A stretch of DNA of 64,000 nt from Synechococcus sp. CCY 0621 (lineage in GTDB: Bacteria; Cyanobacteriota; Cyanobacteriia; PCC-6307; Cyanobiaceae), in contig NZ_JAFKRH010000015.1 of the NCBI RefSeq assembly GCF_019038465.1, forward strand, positions 1-64,000, given 5' to 3'. Both the position numbers and the translations under genes were made by a program. Under the pieces are notes generated by a model, which was given only the letters and a program-made list of their open reading frames with translations, was not told the origin of the DNA and did not search any database. Shown piece after piece: positions 1-8,405 of this stretch. Positions within the stretch are counted from its first letter, which is position 1. Every line of letters starts with the position of its first letter.

Positions 1-21
1 ACCGACCAGAGGGCCGCGCGG

Positions 22-2283
22 ATGGCCTCCTACCCGGGGGCGGGGCAATCCGCAACGCCAGATCGTCGGTACGACGGAGGAACGGATCTCCCCATGGCCC
101 CACCCCCCTCCCCTTCACGCTGGCGCCAGCTGCTGCTGCTCGCCGCCATCGCCCTGGCGGTGGTCCTGTTCTTCGCGCTGGGCCTGCACCGCCAGCTCAC
201 CCTGGAGGCCCTGAAGGCGGCCCATGGCGCCCTGCTGGAACAGCGCCGCCAGGCCCCCCTGCTGGTGGCGGGCGCCTACCTGCTGCTCTACGTGCTGGTG
301 GCGGCCCTGTCGCTGCCGGGGGCCGCGGTGCTCACCCTGGCCGGGGGGGCGCTCTTCGGGGTCGGGCTGGGCACCCTGCTGGTGTCGTTCGCCTCCAGCA
401 TCGGCGCCCTGCTGGCCTTCCTGGTGGCCCGCACCCTGCTGCGGGAACCGGTGCGGCGGCGGTTCGCCCGCCAGCTGGCGCCGATCGAGGCGGGGGTGGC
501 GCACGATGGGGTGCTCTACCTGCTCAGCCTGCGGCTGGCGCCGGTGTTCCCCTTCTTCCTGGTGAACCTGCTGATGGCGCTGACGCCGATCCGGGCGGCC
601 AGCTTTTACTTCACCAGCCAGATCGGCATGCTTCCCGGCACGTTCGTCTACGTGAACGCCGGCACCCAGCTGGCCCAGCTGCGCGGGGTCGGCGGCATCC
701 TCAGCCCGCCGCTGCTGGGGTCGCTGCTGCTGCTGGCCCTGTTCCCCTGGCTGGCCAAGGCGGCCCTGGGCCGCTGGCAGACCTGGCGGCTCTACCGGCG
801 CTGGCGGTGGCCGCGCCGCTTCGATCGCAACCTGATCGTGATCGGCGCTGGCGCGGCGGGGCTGGTGACCGCCTACATCGCCGCCACGGTGAAGGCGCGG
901 GTGACCCTGGTGGAGCGCGGCGCCATGGGCGGCGACTGCCTCAACACCGGCTGCGTGCCCAGCAAGGCGCTGATCAGCTCGGCGCGGCTGGCGGCGCGCC
1001 TGCGCCGGGCCGACCGCTACGGACTTGAGCCGCTGGAACCGCGGCTGAGCGTGCGGCGGGTGCTGGAGCGGGTGGCCGCCAAAGTGGCGGCCGTGGCCCC
1101 CCACGACAGCGTCGAGCGCTACGAGGGCCTGGGGGTGGAGGTGCTGCGCGGCGAGGCCCGCCTGCTCGATCCCTGGACGGTGGCGATCCGCACCGACGCG
1201 GGCACCGAGCAGCGGCTCACCGCCCGGGCGATCGTGCTGGCCACCGGCGCCGAACCGGTGCAGCCCGACTGGCCGGGCAGCGAGGCGGTACCCCTGCTGA
1301 CCAGCGAGACCGTCTGGGGCTGGCTGGCCCAGTGCCCGCTGGAACGGCCGCGGCTGGCGGTGCTGGGGGGCGGGCCGATCGCCTGCGAACTGGCCCAGGC
1401 CCTGGCCCAGCTGGGTCTATCGATCACCCAGATCCAGCGCAGCGACCGCCTGCTGCGCAAGGAGGACGCCGATGTGGCCGCCGAGGTGCAGCAGGCCCTC
1501 GAGGAGGACGGCGTGACCCTGCACATGGACACCGAGGTGCTCGGCTTCGAGCGGGATCCCGCCCCCGGCGGGGCGGTGACGGTGCTGGTGCGGCAGGGGG
1601 AGCGGCGGGAGCGGATCGCCTGCGACGCCGTGCTCTGTGCCCTGGGCCGCCGTGCCCGGCTGCAGGGCTACGGCCTCGAGGAGCTGGGCATTCCCACCGG
1701 CGCCACGATCACCACCAACGCCTTCCTGCAGACGCTCTACCCCAACATCTACGCCGCCGGCGACGTGGCCGGGCCGTACCAGTTCACCCACACCGCCGCC
1801 CACCAGGCCTGGTATGCGGCGGTCAATGCCCTGTTCGGCCAGCTGCGCTCCTTCAAGGTGGACAACCGCGTCATCCCGCGCACCACCTTCACCGATCCGG
1901 AGGTGGCGACGGTGGGGCTCACCGAAGCCGAGGCGGCGGCCCGGGGGGTGGCGGTGGAGGTGACGCGATTCCCCCTGCACGAACTCGACCGTGCCATCGT
2001 CGAGAGCGCTGAACGCGGGTTCGTGAAAGTGCTCACCCCACCGGGCAGCGACCGGATCCTGGGCGCCACGATCGTGGCCGAGCACGCCGGCGAACTGCTG
2101 GCCGAGTTCGTGCTGGCCATGAAATGGGGCCTGGGACTAGGCAGGATCTTCGGGACGATCCACGCCTATCCCACTCTGGCCGAGGCCAACAAATACACCG
2201 CCGGTGTCTGGAAGAAGCAGCGGGTACCCCAGCACCTGCTGCCCTGGCTGCGCCGCTACCACGCCTGGCGGCGCCAAGGCTGA
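22..2283 (+). CDS. TVP38/DedA-like membrane domain fused to FAD-dependent pyridine nucleotide-disulfide oxidoreductase
   Basis: A 753-residue two-part protein. Residues ~35-245 hold several hydrophobic segments of the TVP38/TMEM64 (SNARE-associated, DedA-like) type. Residues ~270-750 are a class I flavoprotein disulfide reductase related to mercuric and lipoamide reductases. It has a GAGAAG dinucleotide fold near 275, the redox pair in GGDCLNTGCVPSK (C306, C311), a second nucleotide fold (GGGPIACE), a DVAGPYQ FAD motif and the C-terminal His in HAYPTLAEANK. The vicinal C-terminal cysteines and the heavy-metal N-domain of true MerA are absent, so mercury reduction is not supported. The fusion suggests membrane-attached electron transfer. 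The frame is open back to base 1, so the start could lie upstream; 22 (AGAGG nine bases before) and 94 are the visible ATGs. arsM follows 55 bp downstream. Confidence 0.85.
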   Translation: MASYPGAGQSATPDRRYDGGTDLPMAPPPSPSRWRQLLLLAAIALAVVLFFALGLHRQLTLEALKAAHGALLEQRRQAPLLVAGAYLLLYVLVAALSLPGAAVLTLAGGALFGVGLGTLLVSFASSIGALLAFLVARTLLREPVRRRFARQLAPIEAGVAHDGVLYLLSLRLAPVFPFFLVNLLMALTPIRAASFYFTSQIGMLPGTFVYVNAGTQLAQLRGVGGILSPPLLGSLLLLALFPWLAKAALGRWQTWRLYRRWRWPRRFDRNLIVIGAGAAGLVTAYIAATVKARVTLVERGAMGGDCLNTGCVPSKALISSARLAARLRRADRYGLEPLEPRLSVRRVLERVAAKVAAVAPHDSVERYEGLGVEVLRGEARLLDPWTVAIRTDAGTEQRLTARAIVLATGAEPVQPDWPGSEAVPLLTSETVWGWLAQCPLERPRLAVLGGGPIACELAQALAQLGLSITQIQRSDRLLRKEDADVAAEVQQALEEDGVTLHMDTEVLGFERDPAPGGAVTVLVRQGERRERIACDAVLCALGRRARLQGYGLEELGIPTGATITTNAFLQTLYPNIYAAGDVAGPYQFTHTAAHQAWYAAVNALFGQLRSFKVDNRVIPRTTFTDPEVATVGLTEAEAAARGVAVEVTRFPLHELDRAIVESAERGFVKVLTPPGSDRILGATIVAEHAGELLAEFVLAMKWGLGLGRIFGTIHAYPTLAEANKYTAGVWKKQRVPQHLLPWLRRYHAWRRQG

Positions 2284-2338
2284 GCCCCCGCGCACCGCGA
2301 CACACCGCTCCCACCCAACCCCCTGCGACCCCTCCCCG

Positions 2339-3427
2339 ATGACCAGCGCCGCCGATCTGCACCGCAGCGTTCAGGAGTACTACGGCTCCACCCTCAGCAG
2401 CAGCGCCGACCTGCGCACCAGCGCCTGCTGCGACGCCAGCAGCGTGCCGCCGGCGCTGCGGCCCCTGCTGGCCCGGATCCACCCCGAGGTGCTGAGCCGC
2501 TACTACGGCTGCGGCCTGGTGGCGCCGCCGCTGCTGGAGGGCCTGCGGGTGCTCGACCTGGGCTGCGGCAGCGGCCGCGACGTGTACCTGCTGGCCCAGC
2601 TGGTGGGGCCCGGCGGCGCGGTGGTGGGCGTTGACATGACGCCGGAGCAGCTGGCGGTGGCCCGGCGCCACGTCGACCACCACGCCGAGGTGTTCGGCTA
2701 CGCCAACGTGCAGTTTCTGGAGGGCCGCATCGAGCAGCTGGAGGCCCTGCCCCTGGAGCCCGGCAGCTTCGATCTGGTCATCTCCAACTGCGTGGTCAAC
2801 CTGTCGGCCGACAAGCTGGCGGTGCTCAACGGGGTGCGGCGGCTGCTGAAGCCCGGCGGGGAATTCTTCTTCGCCGACGTCTACGCCGACCGGCGCGTGC
2901 CCGAGGCCCTGCGCCACGACCCGGTGCTGCACGGCGAATGCCTCAGCGGCGCCCTCTACTGGAACGACTTCCTGCGGCTGGCCCGCCAGGCCGGCTTCGC
3001 CGATCCGCGCCTGGTGGGCGACCGGCCCCTGGAGATCACCGACCCGGAGCTGGCCGCCCGCACCGGAGCGATCCGCTTCTTCTCCGCCACCTACCGGCTG
3101 TTCCGGATCGGGGCCCTCGATGACGCCTGCGAGGACCACGGCCAGGCGGTGATCTACCGCGGCAGCATCGCCGGCCACCCCGACGCCCTGCCCTTCGACA
3201 AGCACCACCAGATCGAAACGGGGCGGGTGTTTCCGGTCTGCGGCAACACCTTCCGCATGCTGGCGGAGAGCCGGCTGGCGCCCCACTTCGAGTTCATCGG
3301 CGATTTCAGCCGCCACTACGGCCTGTTCGAGGGCTGCGGCAGCGCCATCCCCTTCGATGTTGCGCCCTCCTCTAGCGCCGACGGACCCGCGCCCCAGCCG
3401 ACCGCCGCCGGCGGCTCCTGCTGCTGA
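2339..3427 (+). CDS. arsM: Arsenite methyltransferase
   Basis: A 362-residue SAM-dependent methyltransferase. Motif I is VLDLGCGSGRD near residue 80, followed by an acidic VGVD strand. The ArsM-type cysteines are visible: the N-terminal SACCDASS pair, the Cys in ISNCVVNLS, and the Cys in HGECLSGA. The C-terminus ends GGSCC. The family adds methyl groups to trivalent arsenic, using thiols as reductant, in the cytoplasm. It lies 55 bp after a disulfide reductase fusion on the same strand, so the two may be cotranscribed; no ArsR-type regulator is adjacent. The 3' end overlaps the convergent gene at 3372-3926. Confidence 0.9.
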   Translation: MTSAADLHRSVQEYYGSTLSSSADLRTSACCDASSVPPALRPLLARIHPEVLSRYYGCGLVAPPLLEGLRVLDLGCGSGRDVYLLAQLVGPGGAVVGVDMTPEQLAVARRHVDHHAEVFGYANVQFLEGRIEQLEALPLEPGSFDLVISNCVVNLSADKLAVLNGVRRLLKPGGEFFFADVYADRRVPEALRHDPVLHGECLSGALYWNDFLRLARQAGFADPRLVGDRPLEITDPELAARTGAIRFFSATYRLFRIGALDDACEDHGQAVIYRGSIAGHPDALPFDKHHQIETGRVFPVCGNTFRMLAESRLAPHFEFIGDFSRHYGLFEGCGSAIPFDVAPSSSADGPAPQPTAAGGSCC

Positions 3428-3926
3428 GGCGACGGCCCACGGCTCGCAAGGGCCGCGGCAGCCGCGGGATCGGATCGCCGTCCTGGAGCAGATGCAGCCA
3501 GCTGCTGGCCTCCAGGCCCACGAAGGCCGCCAGCAGCAGGGGCCGCTGGGAGCCCCAGAGCTCCCGGCCCCGCTGCACCAGCTCGCCAGGCGCCGGGGCG
3601 CCCAGGGGCCCGAGGGCGGCGCAGGCGAGCAGCATCAGCGCCGCCAGCCACAGCAGCCGCAGGCTGGTGCCCAGCAGGGGGCTGTGGGAGAGCAGGGAGC
3701 GGTGGCTGAGCAGGCGCCGGTAGGGCCACCACAGCAGCCGCAGCGGCCCCCAGCGGCGGGTGGCGTTGGAGCGGGTGTCCAGGTCGGGGGAGAGCCAGAG
3801 GCCACCGAGCAGGAAGGCACCGGTGGCGACAGCCACTCCCACCGGCCCCAGAGCCGGCCACCAGAGCAGCCCGAACGGCAGAGCCAGCCGTCGGGTGGCG
3901 CGATCGTGGCTGCGGCCGCTGGCCAT
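3372..3926 (-). CDS. DUF2227-like putative metal-binding membrane protein
   Basis: A 184-residue protein with three hydrophobic segments. It has the conserved pattern of the DUF2227 family: LSPDLDTRSNATRRWGPLR, then LLSHRSLLSHSPLLG, and later SSWLHLLQDG. The Asp and His residues in these blocks resemble those of membrane metal-dependent hydrolases, which is why the family is called metal-binding; no reaction is known to me. Its basic C-terminal tail overlaps the 3' end of arsM by 56 bp on the opposite strand. The upstream side is 75 bp from the tRNA-Val gene. Confidence 0.75.
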   Translation of the reverse strand: MASGRSHDRATRRLALPFGLLWWPALGPVGVAVATGAFLLGGLWLSPDLDTRSNATRRWGPLRLLWWPYRRLLSHRSLLSHSPLLGTSLRLLWLAALMLLACAALGPLGAPAPGELVQRGRELWGSQRPLLLAAFVGLEASSWLHLLQDGDPIPRLPRPLRAVGRRLSSRSRRRRSAGARVRRR

Positions 3927-4001
3927 GGCCTGGGTCCGGACGCTGCCGGCAAGGTACCGGCCATCGGTGCGCGGCGCCCCTTCCGCCAGAATGCCGCCAT
4001 C

Positions 4002-4075
<74 letters not shown>

Positions 4076-4111
4076 TCTCTCAGAATCTCAGATCCCAGGC
4101 CAGAACCGCGT

Positions 4112-4211
4112 TTTACCAAGGGTTCTCGGCCAAGGCGCCCCGAGACAGGAGCGGACAGAATCGGACCGATTTAGTCCTTATGGGCTAGCTTTTTACCCAG
4201 GATTTACCAGG
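4112..4211 (+). other. Integrase arm-type sites, left side (three copies)
   Basis: Three direct copies of a short motif lie between the tRNA and the integrase: TTTACCAAGG at 4112-4121, TTTACCCAGG at 4192-4201 and TTTACCAGG at 4203-4211. Two more in the same orientation lie at 16762-16771 and 16773-16781, just inside the other att copy. In the excised circle these would flank the core as the P and P' arms of attP. This is inferred from position and sequence; binding is not shown. Confidence 0.6.
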
Positions 4212-4225
4212 GGCGAAAAACTGCG

Positions 4226-5404
4226 ATGGCCTGCCCTCCGTGGCAACACGATCTGAGCCGCGCTTTCAAGCGGCATCGGGCGGGCCGCAGCGGCTGGTAT
4301 CTCCAGGTTCATGGCGACCGCCTGCGGCTGGTGAGCAAGGAGTTTCCCCCCCGTCCTGGCGAGCAAGCCGCCGCTGGACCGAAGCAAAGGGCGCTCACCT
4401 TGTCCACTCCGCCAGGGCCCTCTACGGCCGCCACTGCCTTGGCCGAAGCCTGCGGGGTGTTCGATGCCGTCATGGCGGCCAGCTGGTCCTGGCCTCATCC
4501 CGATGCCACACCAGCGGCGGATGACCCTGGTCACTTACAGCCCAGCCACCTCCGCCGCCTGACCCGACAACTGCGCGAGCAGTTGGTTGGGGAACAGATG
4601 CAGGCCGGCACCTGGGAGCGGACCTGGCAGCCATACCTCAACCGGATAGCCACCACGGCGGAGGAGCGCAACTGGGCCGACGATGAGTCATTCCTGGCCG
4701 CCTTTCTGCGGGGCTGGCCGCCAAACAGCCGCAGCCGGCAGATGGCCTACGACCGTGCCCGCAGGCTGTGGAAGGAGGCCGGCTGGAACTGGCCGGAGGA
4801 GTTGAACTCGCTTCGAGGGAACGGGAAGGCTGTAGCGGCAGCGGAGGGGGTGAGGAGCTTCACCGATGACGAGATTGATCAACTGCGTGTGTCCATTCAG
4901 CAGAGCCGTCTGACTGCTGCTGACGCGGTGGCCTGGGACTGCATGATCGTGTTCGGTCTCCGCCCAAAGGAGCTACAGGGTTTGGAATTAGAATGGAGAG
5001 ATGGCCAACTAGTGGCGGTCGTTTCGCGCAGCAAGCGGTCCAGCCGGGGAAGCAGTGGTGCACGCGTCGTACCAGCGGTCCCTCCCGCTGGTTGGCAATC
5101 GGACTGCCATGGATTGCTTGCACGGTGGCGGCAAGAAGGGCTTCCGCAATCCTTGCTTTCGGCTAGATCACCTGGGCAAGTCCTGACACAGCAGCTGCGC
5201 CGGTTACATCTGCCTGAGGAGCTGACTTCTTATGGCCTCCGTCATGCCTTCGCACTCCGGTTGGGCCTGGACCTTGGGTTGCACGTCAGGGAAGCAGCCG
5301 AGCTGATGGGACACTCCCCAGCAGTACACCTGTGTACCTATGGGCGGCGATTAGACGCGCCGGGACTCCTTGCAAAGGTGGCGGCAATCTTAACGGCTCG
5401 ATAG
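4226..5404 (+). CDS. int: Tyrosine-type site-specific recombinase (integrase of the tRNA-Val element)
   Basis: A 392-residue integrase. The C-terminal catalytic domain carries R246 in FGLRPKEL, YGLRHAFA at 336-343 (Tyr replaces the usual first His of HxxR), H363 in LMGHSP and the nucleophile Y372 in TYGRR. Residues ~100-200 look like the core-binding SAM-like domain, and the N-terminal ~100 residues should bind the arm sites. It sits 152 bp inside the tRNA-Val core and is transcribed away from it, as in tRNA-targeting islands. It should catalyse integration and, with the excisionase-like protein at 16346-16567, excision. Confidence 0.88.
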   Translation: MACPPWQHDLSRAFKRHRAGRSGWYLQVHGDRLRLVSKEFPPRPGEQAAAGPKQRALTLSTPPGPSTAATALAEACGVFDAVMAASWSWPHPDATPAADDPGHLQPSHLRRLTRQLREQLVGEQMQAGTWERTWQPYLNRIATTAEERNWADDESFLAAFLRGWPPNSRSRQMAYDRARRLWKEAGWNWPEELNSLRGNGKAVAAAEGVRSFTDDEIDQLRVSIQQSRLTAADAVAWDCMIVFGLRPKELQGLELEWRDGQLVAVVSRSKRSSRGSSGARVVPAVPPAGWQSDCHGLLARWRQEGLPQSLLSARSPGQVLTQQLRRLHLPEELTSYGLRHAFALRLGLDLGLHVREAAELMGHSPAVHLCTYGRRLDAPGLLAKVAAILTAR

Positions 5405-5575
5405 CCGCTAGTTGCGAATGAGAACACATTGATGGCCAGCAAATAGTGGCATCTGGGCGAGACCGTGATAGCCTGCATCGCTTACTTGCGATTTCCCGAT
5501 AGATTATGTTAATCGAGTGGCGCTCATAATTCACTAATCCAGCTACTAAAGCCTAAGGAATCGCACGAGAGCCTG

Positions 5576-6010
5576 TCATGCTTTGCCGGAATTCACCATT
5601 TGGATGAATTTGGCAATTTGGGATGCGTTGTCCTGCAGAAGATTGGAGATGATTCTATGATTTTCATATGGGATATTCTGCTGTGGCGTAACTTCCCTAA
5701 TTGCCTTGGTTCCATTTTTGAGTGCATTCAACAATGGAAAGGCTACTTCACGCTGCTCTCCTTCATGCCCTAAAGTCACAGTGAGTGAGGCAATTCTATG
5801 GCTGTTTCTGCCGAAGCCAATTAGATCACTGGGATCTACCTTTAATGTCTTTGCTGGCTCATCAGAAATATATTGGAAACGCAGGGACAAGACCGAGGCT
5901 GAGGGATCAAAGCCAATAACACAGGCCTTAGGAATGTCGAATTGAGAGACACTTGTGTCTATAATTTCCTTGGAGAATTCCAAGGCAAATGGTCTTTCGG
6001 AAACTGCCAT
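5576..6010 (-). CDS. Unknown protein, second gene of the membrane GAF module
   Basis: A 144-residue protein that I do not recognise. It is soluble, with no signal peptide, cysteine motif or obvious catalytic signature. Alternating hydrophobic residues (VLSLRFQYI, IASLTVTLG) suggest a beta-rich core followed by a C-terminal helix. It starts 3 bp after the stop of the membrane GAF gene on the same strand, so the two are almost certainly cotranscribed. Base composition is clearly AT-richer than the flanking genes, which fits recent acquisition as element cargo. Confidence 0.6.
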   Translation of the reverse strand: MAVSERPFALEFSKEIIDTSVSQFDIPKACVIGFDPSASVLSLRFQYISDEPAKTLKVDPSDLIGFGRNSHRIASLTVTLGHEGEQREVAFPLLNALKNGTKAIREVTPQQNIPYENHRIISNLLQDNASQIAKFIQMVNSGKA

Positions 6011-6013
6011 GGC

Positions 6014-6865
6014 TTAGATTGTCCCTAGGATTGGTGAAATAGCAGAAATAAATACACGAAACGCATGTTTGTATGCATTATTCTTGGGAATGACAGTATT
6101 GGTACTGTCTAGAATTAAGACTCCCCATCGCTTCCCGTTTAGCTCTATGCTGATAGCCGCATATGCCTTCGCATTATAGTTCATTTCTATTGCCTTGTCT
6201 ACAGGGACCCTTACGAGATTGAAATAGTCTTGCTTCTCTTTGTCTGTCATGGTGGGATGAGGTGTTGGCACGTCTTTGATCTCCACCCATCGTCCATTCA
6301 TGCACCATGCCTGTCCAACCACACCCTCCATATCGTTCGGGTGGTCAGAAAATCTAAAGATGCTCCGGGTATTCTTGGTTACGGTTCCAGACCTTGCTAT
6401 GGGGACGAAATATTTGTGCCATGGCGGCTTGAGCATTGCGACACAGCCATATTGAACACGGTATATGGTTGCCCTGTGCTGATACTCAAAGTCGTTCTGA
6501 TGATCACGAGAGCTGTATACGGCTCTTGCGAACTCATCTAGGCATGACTGAATTGCCACCCATTTCCATGGAGTTGACGATCTTGCAAGTGCTTCAAGTA
6601 GTGGCAGAACTGTGCTAAGAATTGGAAGAACGACAGGCTGCCAAGGATTGGCCCAATTCGCCAGATCTGCAAGGAATGTGCCATGAGAAGCATTGCTAAT
6701 GAAGGGGATGGGGAGTGCCGAGGATCCATTTACGGCACCTAATAGGCCTGCACATGCGATATAGATCAATATAACAACCTGCAGCAATCGCGTGAACAGC
6801 CACCATTTTCTGCTGCCCGTGCGGTCGAGAGATACGTGGAGTTTGCCAATAATTGAACTAGGCAT
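6014..6865 (-). CDS. Membrane protein with C-terminal GAF-like sensor domain
   Basis: A 283-residue protein. It has two hydrophobic segments (about 23-46 and 72-93), then a helical linker and a GAF-like domain from ~130. The latter has the blocks GVVGQAWCMNGRW and ISIELNGKRWGVLILDSTN, typical of GAF strands and of the closing WGVLxLDS element. GAF domains bind small ligands or serve as dimeric sensors, but here no enzymatic output domain is attached. It is the first gene of a two-gene operon (3 bp to the next gene). The AT-rich composition and the position just inside an integrative element make it cargo, possibly defence or signalling. Its function is unknown. Confidence 0.6.
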   Translation of the reverse strand: MPSSIIGKLHVSLDRTGSRKWWLFTRLLQVVILIYIACAGLLGAVNGSSALPIPFISNASHGTFLADLANWANPWQPVVLPILSTVLPLLEALARSSTPWKWVAIQSCLDEFARAVYSSRDHQNDFEYQHRATIYRVQYGCVAMLKPPWHKYFVPIARSGTVTKNTRSIFRFSDHPNDMEGVVGQAWCMNGRWVEIKDVPTPHPTMTDKEKQDYFNLVRVPVDKAIEMNYNAKAYAAISIELNGKRWGVLILDSTNTVIPKNNAYKHAFRVFISAISPILGTI

Positions 6866-7139
6866 GCCTACGCTTTCGCAAAGAGTGACCTCGAGAACTG
6901 GCAGGAGTCGCAGCGCTCATGGTTGTCAGACAATTTCCCAAAAATCCTACATGTTGAGCGCAAAAAGATGTAAGTAATCGCGAACACAACAGGCTCATAA
7001 AGCAAGTTTGATAGGGTGAGACGATCTTAGCCTTATGCGTTGCATCAAGCCAGCGAGTTGATCATCTTTTCTGGGTGTTCCCGGCACCGTTGCACACTTG
7101 GACTAGAACTCGCCACTGCTTTTGCCGCCGTGCCCGTAC
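6866..7139. other. Intergenic stretch without a recognisable gene
   Basis: I see no supported coding frame here. It separates the start of the GAF operon, whose promoter should lie near 6866-6950, from the decayed gene at 7140-7383. Confidence 0.4.
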
Positions 7140-7383
7140 CTAGGAGCTCAGATCGGCAAGGGCCAGCCCGAGCTGGGCTAAAGTTGGGTTAGGGACTAGT
7201 CGCTTCTGATGCCGCCTCGGCACTGGCAGGCAGCTCCCGGCAGCGGTCACGAATGCCCTTGGTAAGCCCGGTGCCGGCGATTGCACCAGTGGGGACCTAC
7301 TAATTATCAATCTCGCGGAGCCGCCGCAGGATTTCGCGGAAGCCGGCGATGCCCATGATCTTGAAAAACATCCAGTTGATCAT
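7140..7383 (-). pseudogene. Decayed small gene with tandem amber codons and a frameshift
   Basis: An ATG at 7383, preceded by GAGGG, opens a 27-codon frame (MINWMFFKIMGIAGFREIL, then RRLREIDN). It ends with two consecutive TAG codons at about 7297-7302. The same frame then reads 34 further codon-like residues (including GLTKGIRDRCRELPASAEAA) to a TAA. A shifted frame continues with NPTLAQLGLALADLSS and a TAG at 7140. The residue composition looks like a former ~80-residue protein. Alternatively only the 27-residue amphipathic peptide is real. It follows the small recombinase on the same strand by 46 bp. Confidence 0.35.
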
Positions 7384-7429
7384 GTATCCCTCAAGCATTC
7401 AAGAGTGTCATCTGCCGATGTTAAGAGCG

Positions 7430-7996
7430 TCAGCCGCCGATTGCAGCCAGCACCTCGGCATCAGTGGCGCTCAGGTATTCACCGAGAGATCCTAGCGACT
7501 TGTGGCCGGTGAGCTTCTGGACGACGTGCAACGGCACCCCTCGGCCCACGGCAGATTGAGCCAGCGACCGGCGGAAAGAATGGGTGCTCACCCCCTGGAG
7601 ACCTAAGCGGGCGCAGGTGGCGCGAAGGGCCTTATCGGCAGCCTGCCGGGTCTGCGGTGTCGTTGTCGATCCGGCCGCCGGGAACAGGGCCTCGGTCGAC
7701 GCCGGGGGGTGACCATGCTCAGCCTCCCAGGCGGTGCGGTAGACGGCTAGGGCCTCCCGCAGGGCATGGACGATGGGAACTTGCCGGGTGGTCTTCGTTT
7801 TCGTGGAGGCCCGGCGGAAAGTCACCACGCCGTTGATGTCGGCCCAGGTGAGGGCGAGGGCCTCGGAGATGCGGGCGGCGGTCCAGCGCTGAATTGCCCA
7901 GAGGCAGGCGTAGCGGGGCGAGGGCGCAGCGGCCTGCAGAGCGTCGAGCTGGTCTTCGGTGAGGGCAGCGGCCTTGCCGTGGCGATCGTTCTTCAT
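7430..7996 (-). CDS. Minimal tyrosine recombinase (catalytic domain only)
   Basis: A 188-residue protein that is almost entirely the catalytic domain of the tyrosine recombinase family. R42 lies in ARISEAL, a Lys in the beta hairpin TKTKTTR, HSFR at 139-142, H165 in LTGHKS and the nucleophile Y174 in GEYL. It lacks the ~100-residue core-binding domain of normal integrases. Such short forms exist in mobile elements and act on dif-like or inverted sites. A perfect 11-bp inverted repeat lies 13 bp upstream of its start. It is a second recombinase in addition to the 392-residue integrase, so it may resolve or invert DNA rather than integrate the element. Confidence 0.8.
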   Translation of the reverse strand: MKNDRHGKAAALTEDQLDALQAAAPSPRYACLWAIQRWTAARISEALALTWADINGVVTFRRASTKTKTTRQVPIVHALREALAVYRTAWEAEHGHPPASTEALFPAAGSTTTPQTRQAADKALRATCARLGLQGVSTHSFRRSLAQSAVGRGVPLHVVQKLTGHKSLGSLGEYLSATDAEVLAAIGG

Positions 7997-8008
7997 GCCC
8001 TGATCCTA

Positions 8009-8033
8009 GTTGCTCTTTTGGTAAAAGAGCAAC
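8009..8033. promoter_or_regulatory. Perfect 11-bp inverted repeat upstream of the small recombinase
   Basis: Two 11-base arms (GTTGCTCTTTT and its complement) are separated by GGT. The site ends 13 bp upstream of the recombinase ATG on the minus strand. It could be an operator for autoregulation or a crossover site for the recombinase. It is AT-rich with no T tract at one side only, so it does not look like a terminator. Confidence 0.5.
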
Positions 8034-8114
8034 CGACTAGACAGGGAGACGGGAATGCAGAGATTGCCCTTGATCACGGGCTAAATCCTTCTTACTGAGT
8101 CTCAGCAAGGTCGC

Positions 8115-8306
8115 TTACTGCGAAAAGTCAGCCCCCTCCAGCTCCTCGCGCAGCGTCACCACCGACGCCAGCAGCAGGCCGTAACGATCCGCCAGTTCAT
8201 CCCGCTGCGGCGACCCCATCGGCGCCGCGTTGATCTGCTGGACTAGGGCCTCCAGCTGCTCGCGTAGCGCGGCGAGACGGACGCGGCGTGGATCAGGCTC
8301 AGGCAT
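8115..8306 (-). CDS. Small hypothetical protein, helical
   Basis: A 63-residue protein starting at MPEPDPRR (the frame is open further upstream to 8393, but that part is low quality). It is rich in Leu, Ala, Glu and Arg with heptad spacing (LAALREQLEALVQQI), so it is probably a short helical hairpin or coiled coil. No family is recognised. It lies between the recombinase and the small secreted-type protein at 8406, on the same strand. Confidence 0.4.
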   Translation of the reverse strand: MPEPDPRRVRLAALREQLEALVQQINAAPMGSPQRDELADRYGLLLASVVTLREELEGADFSQ

Positions 8307-8405
8307 CTCGGTTGGGCTTAGCACTCCCACGATGCCGTTAGCTGCATCCCGTTCGGGAGGGCAGCTGGTCGGATGGGTCCGGTGACCGGACAAGGGCAGT
8401 GAACG

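Noticed and set aside
22-2283. Annotation as mercuric reductase
   Set aside because: The C-terminal vicinal cysteines and heavy-metal domain required for MerA are absent, despite the GGDCLNTGCVPSK motif.
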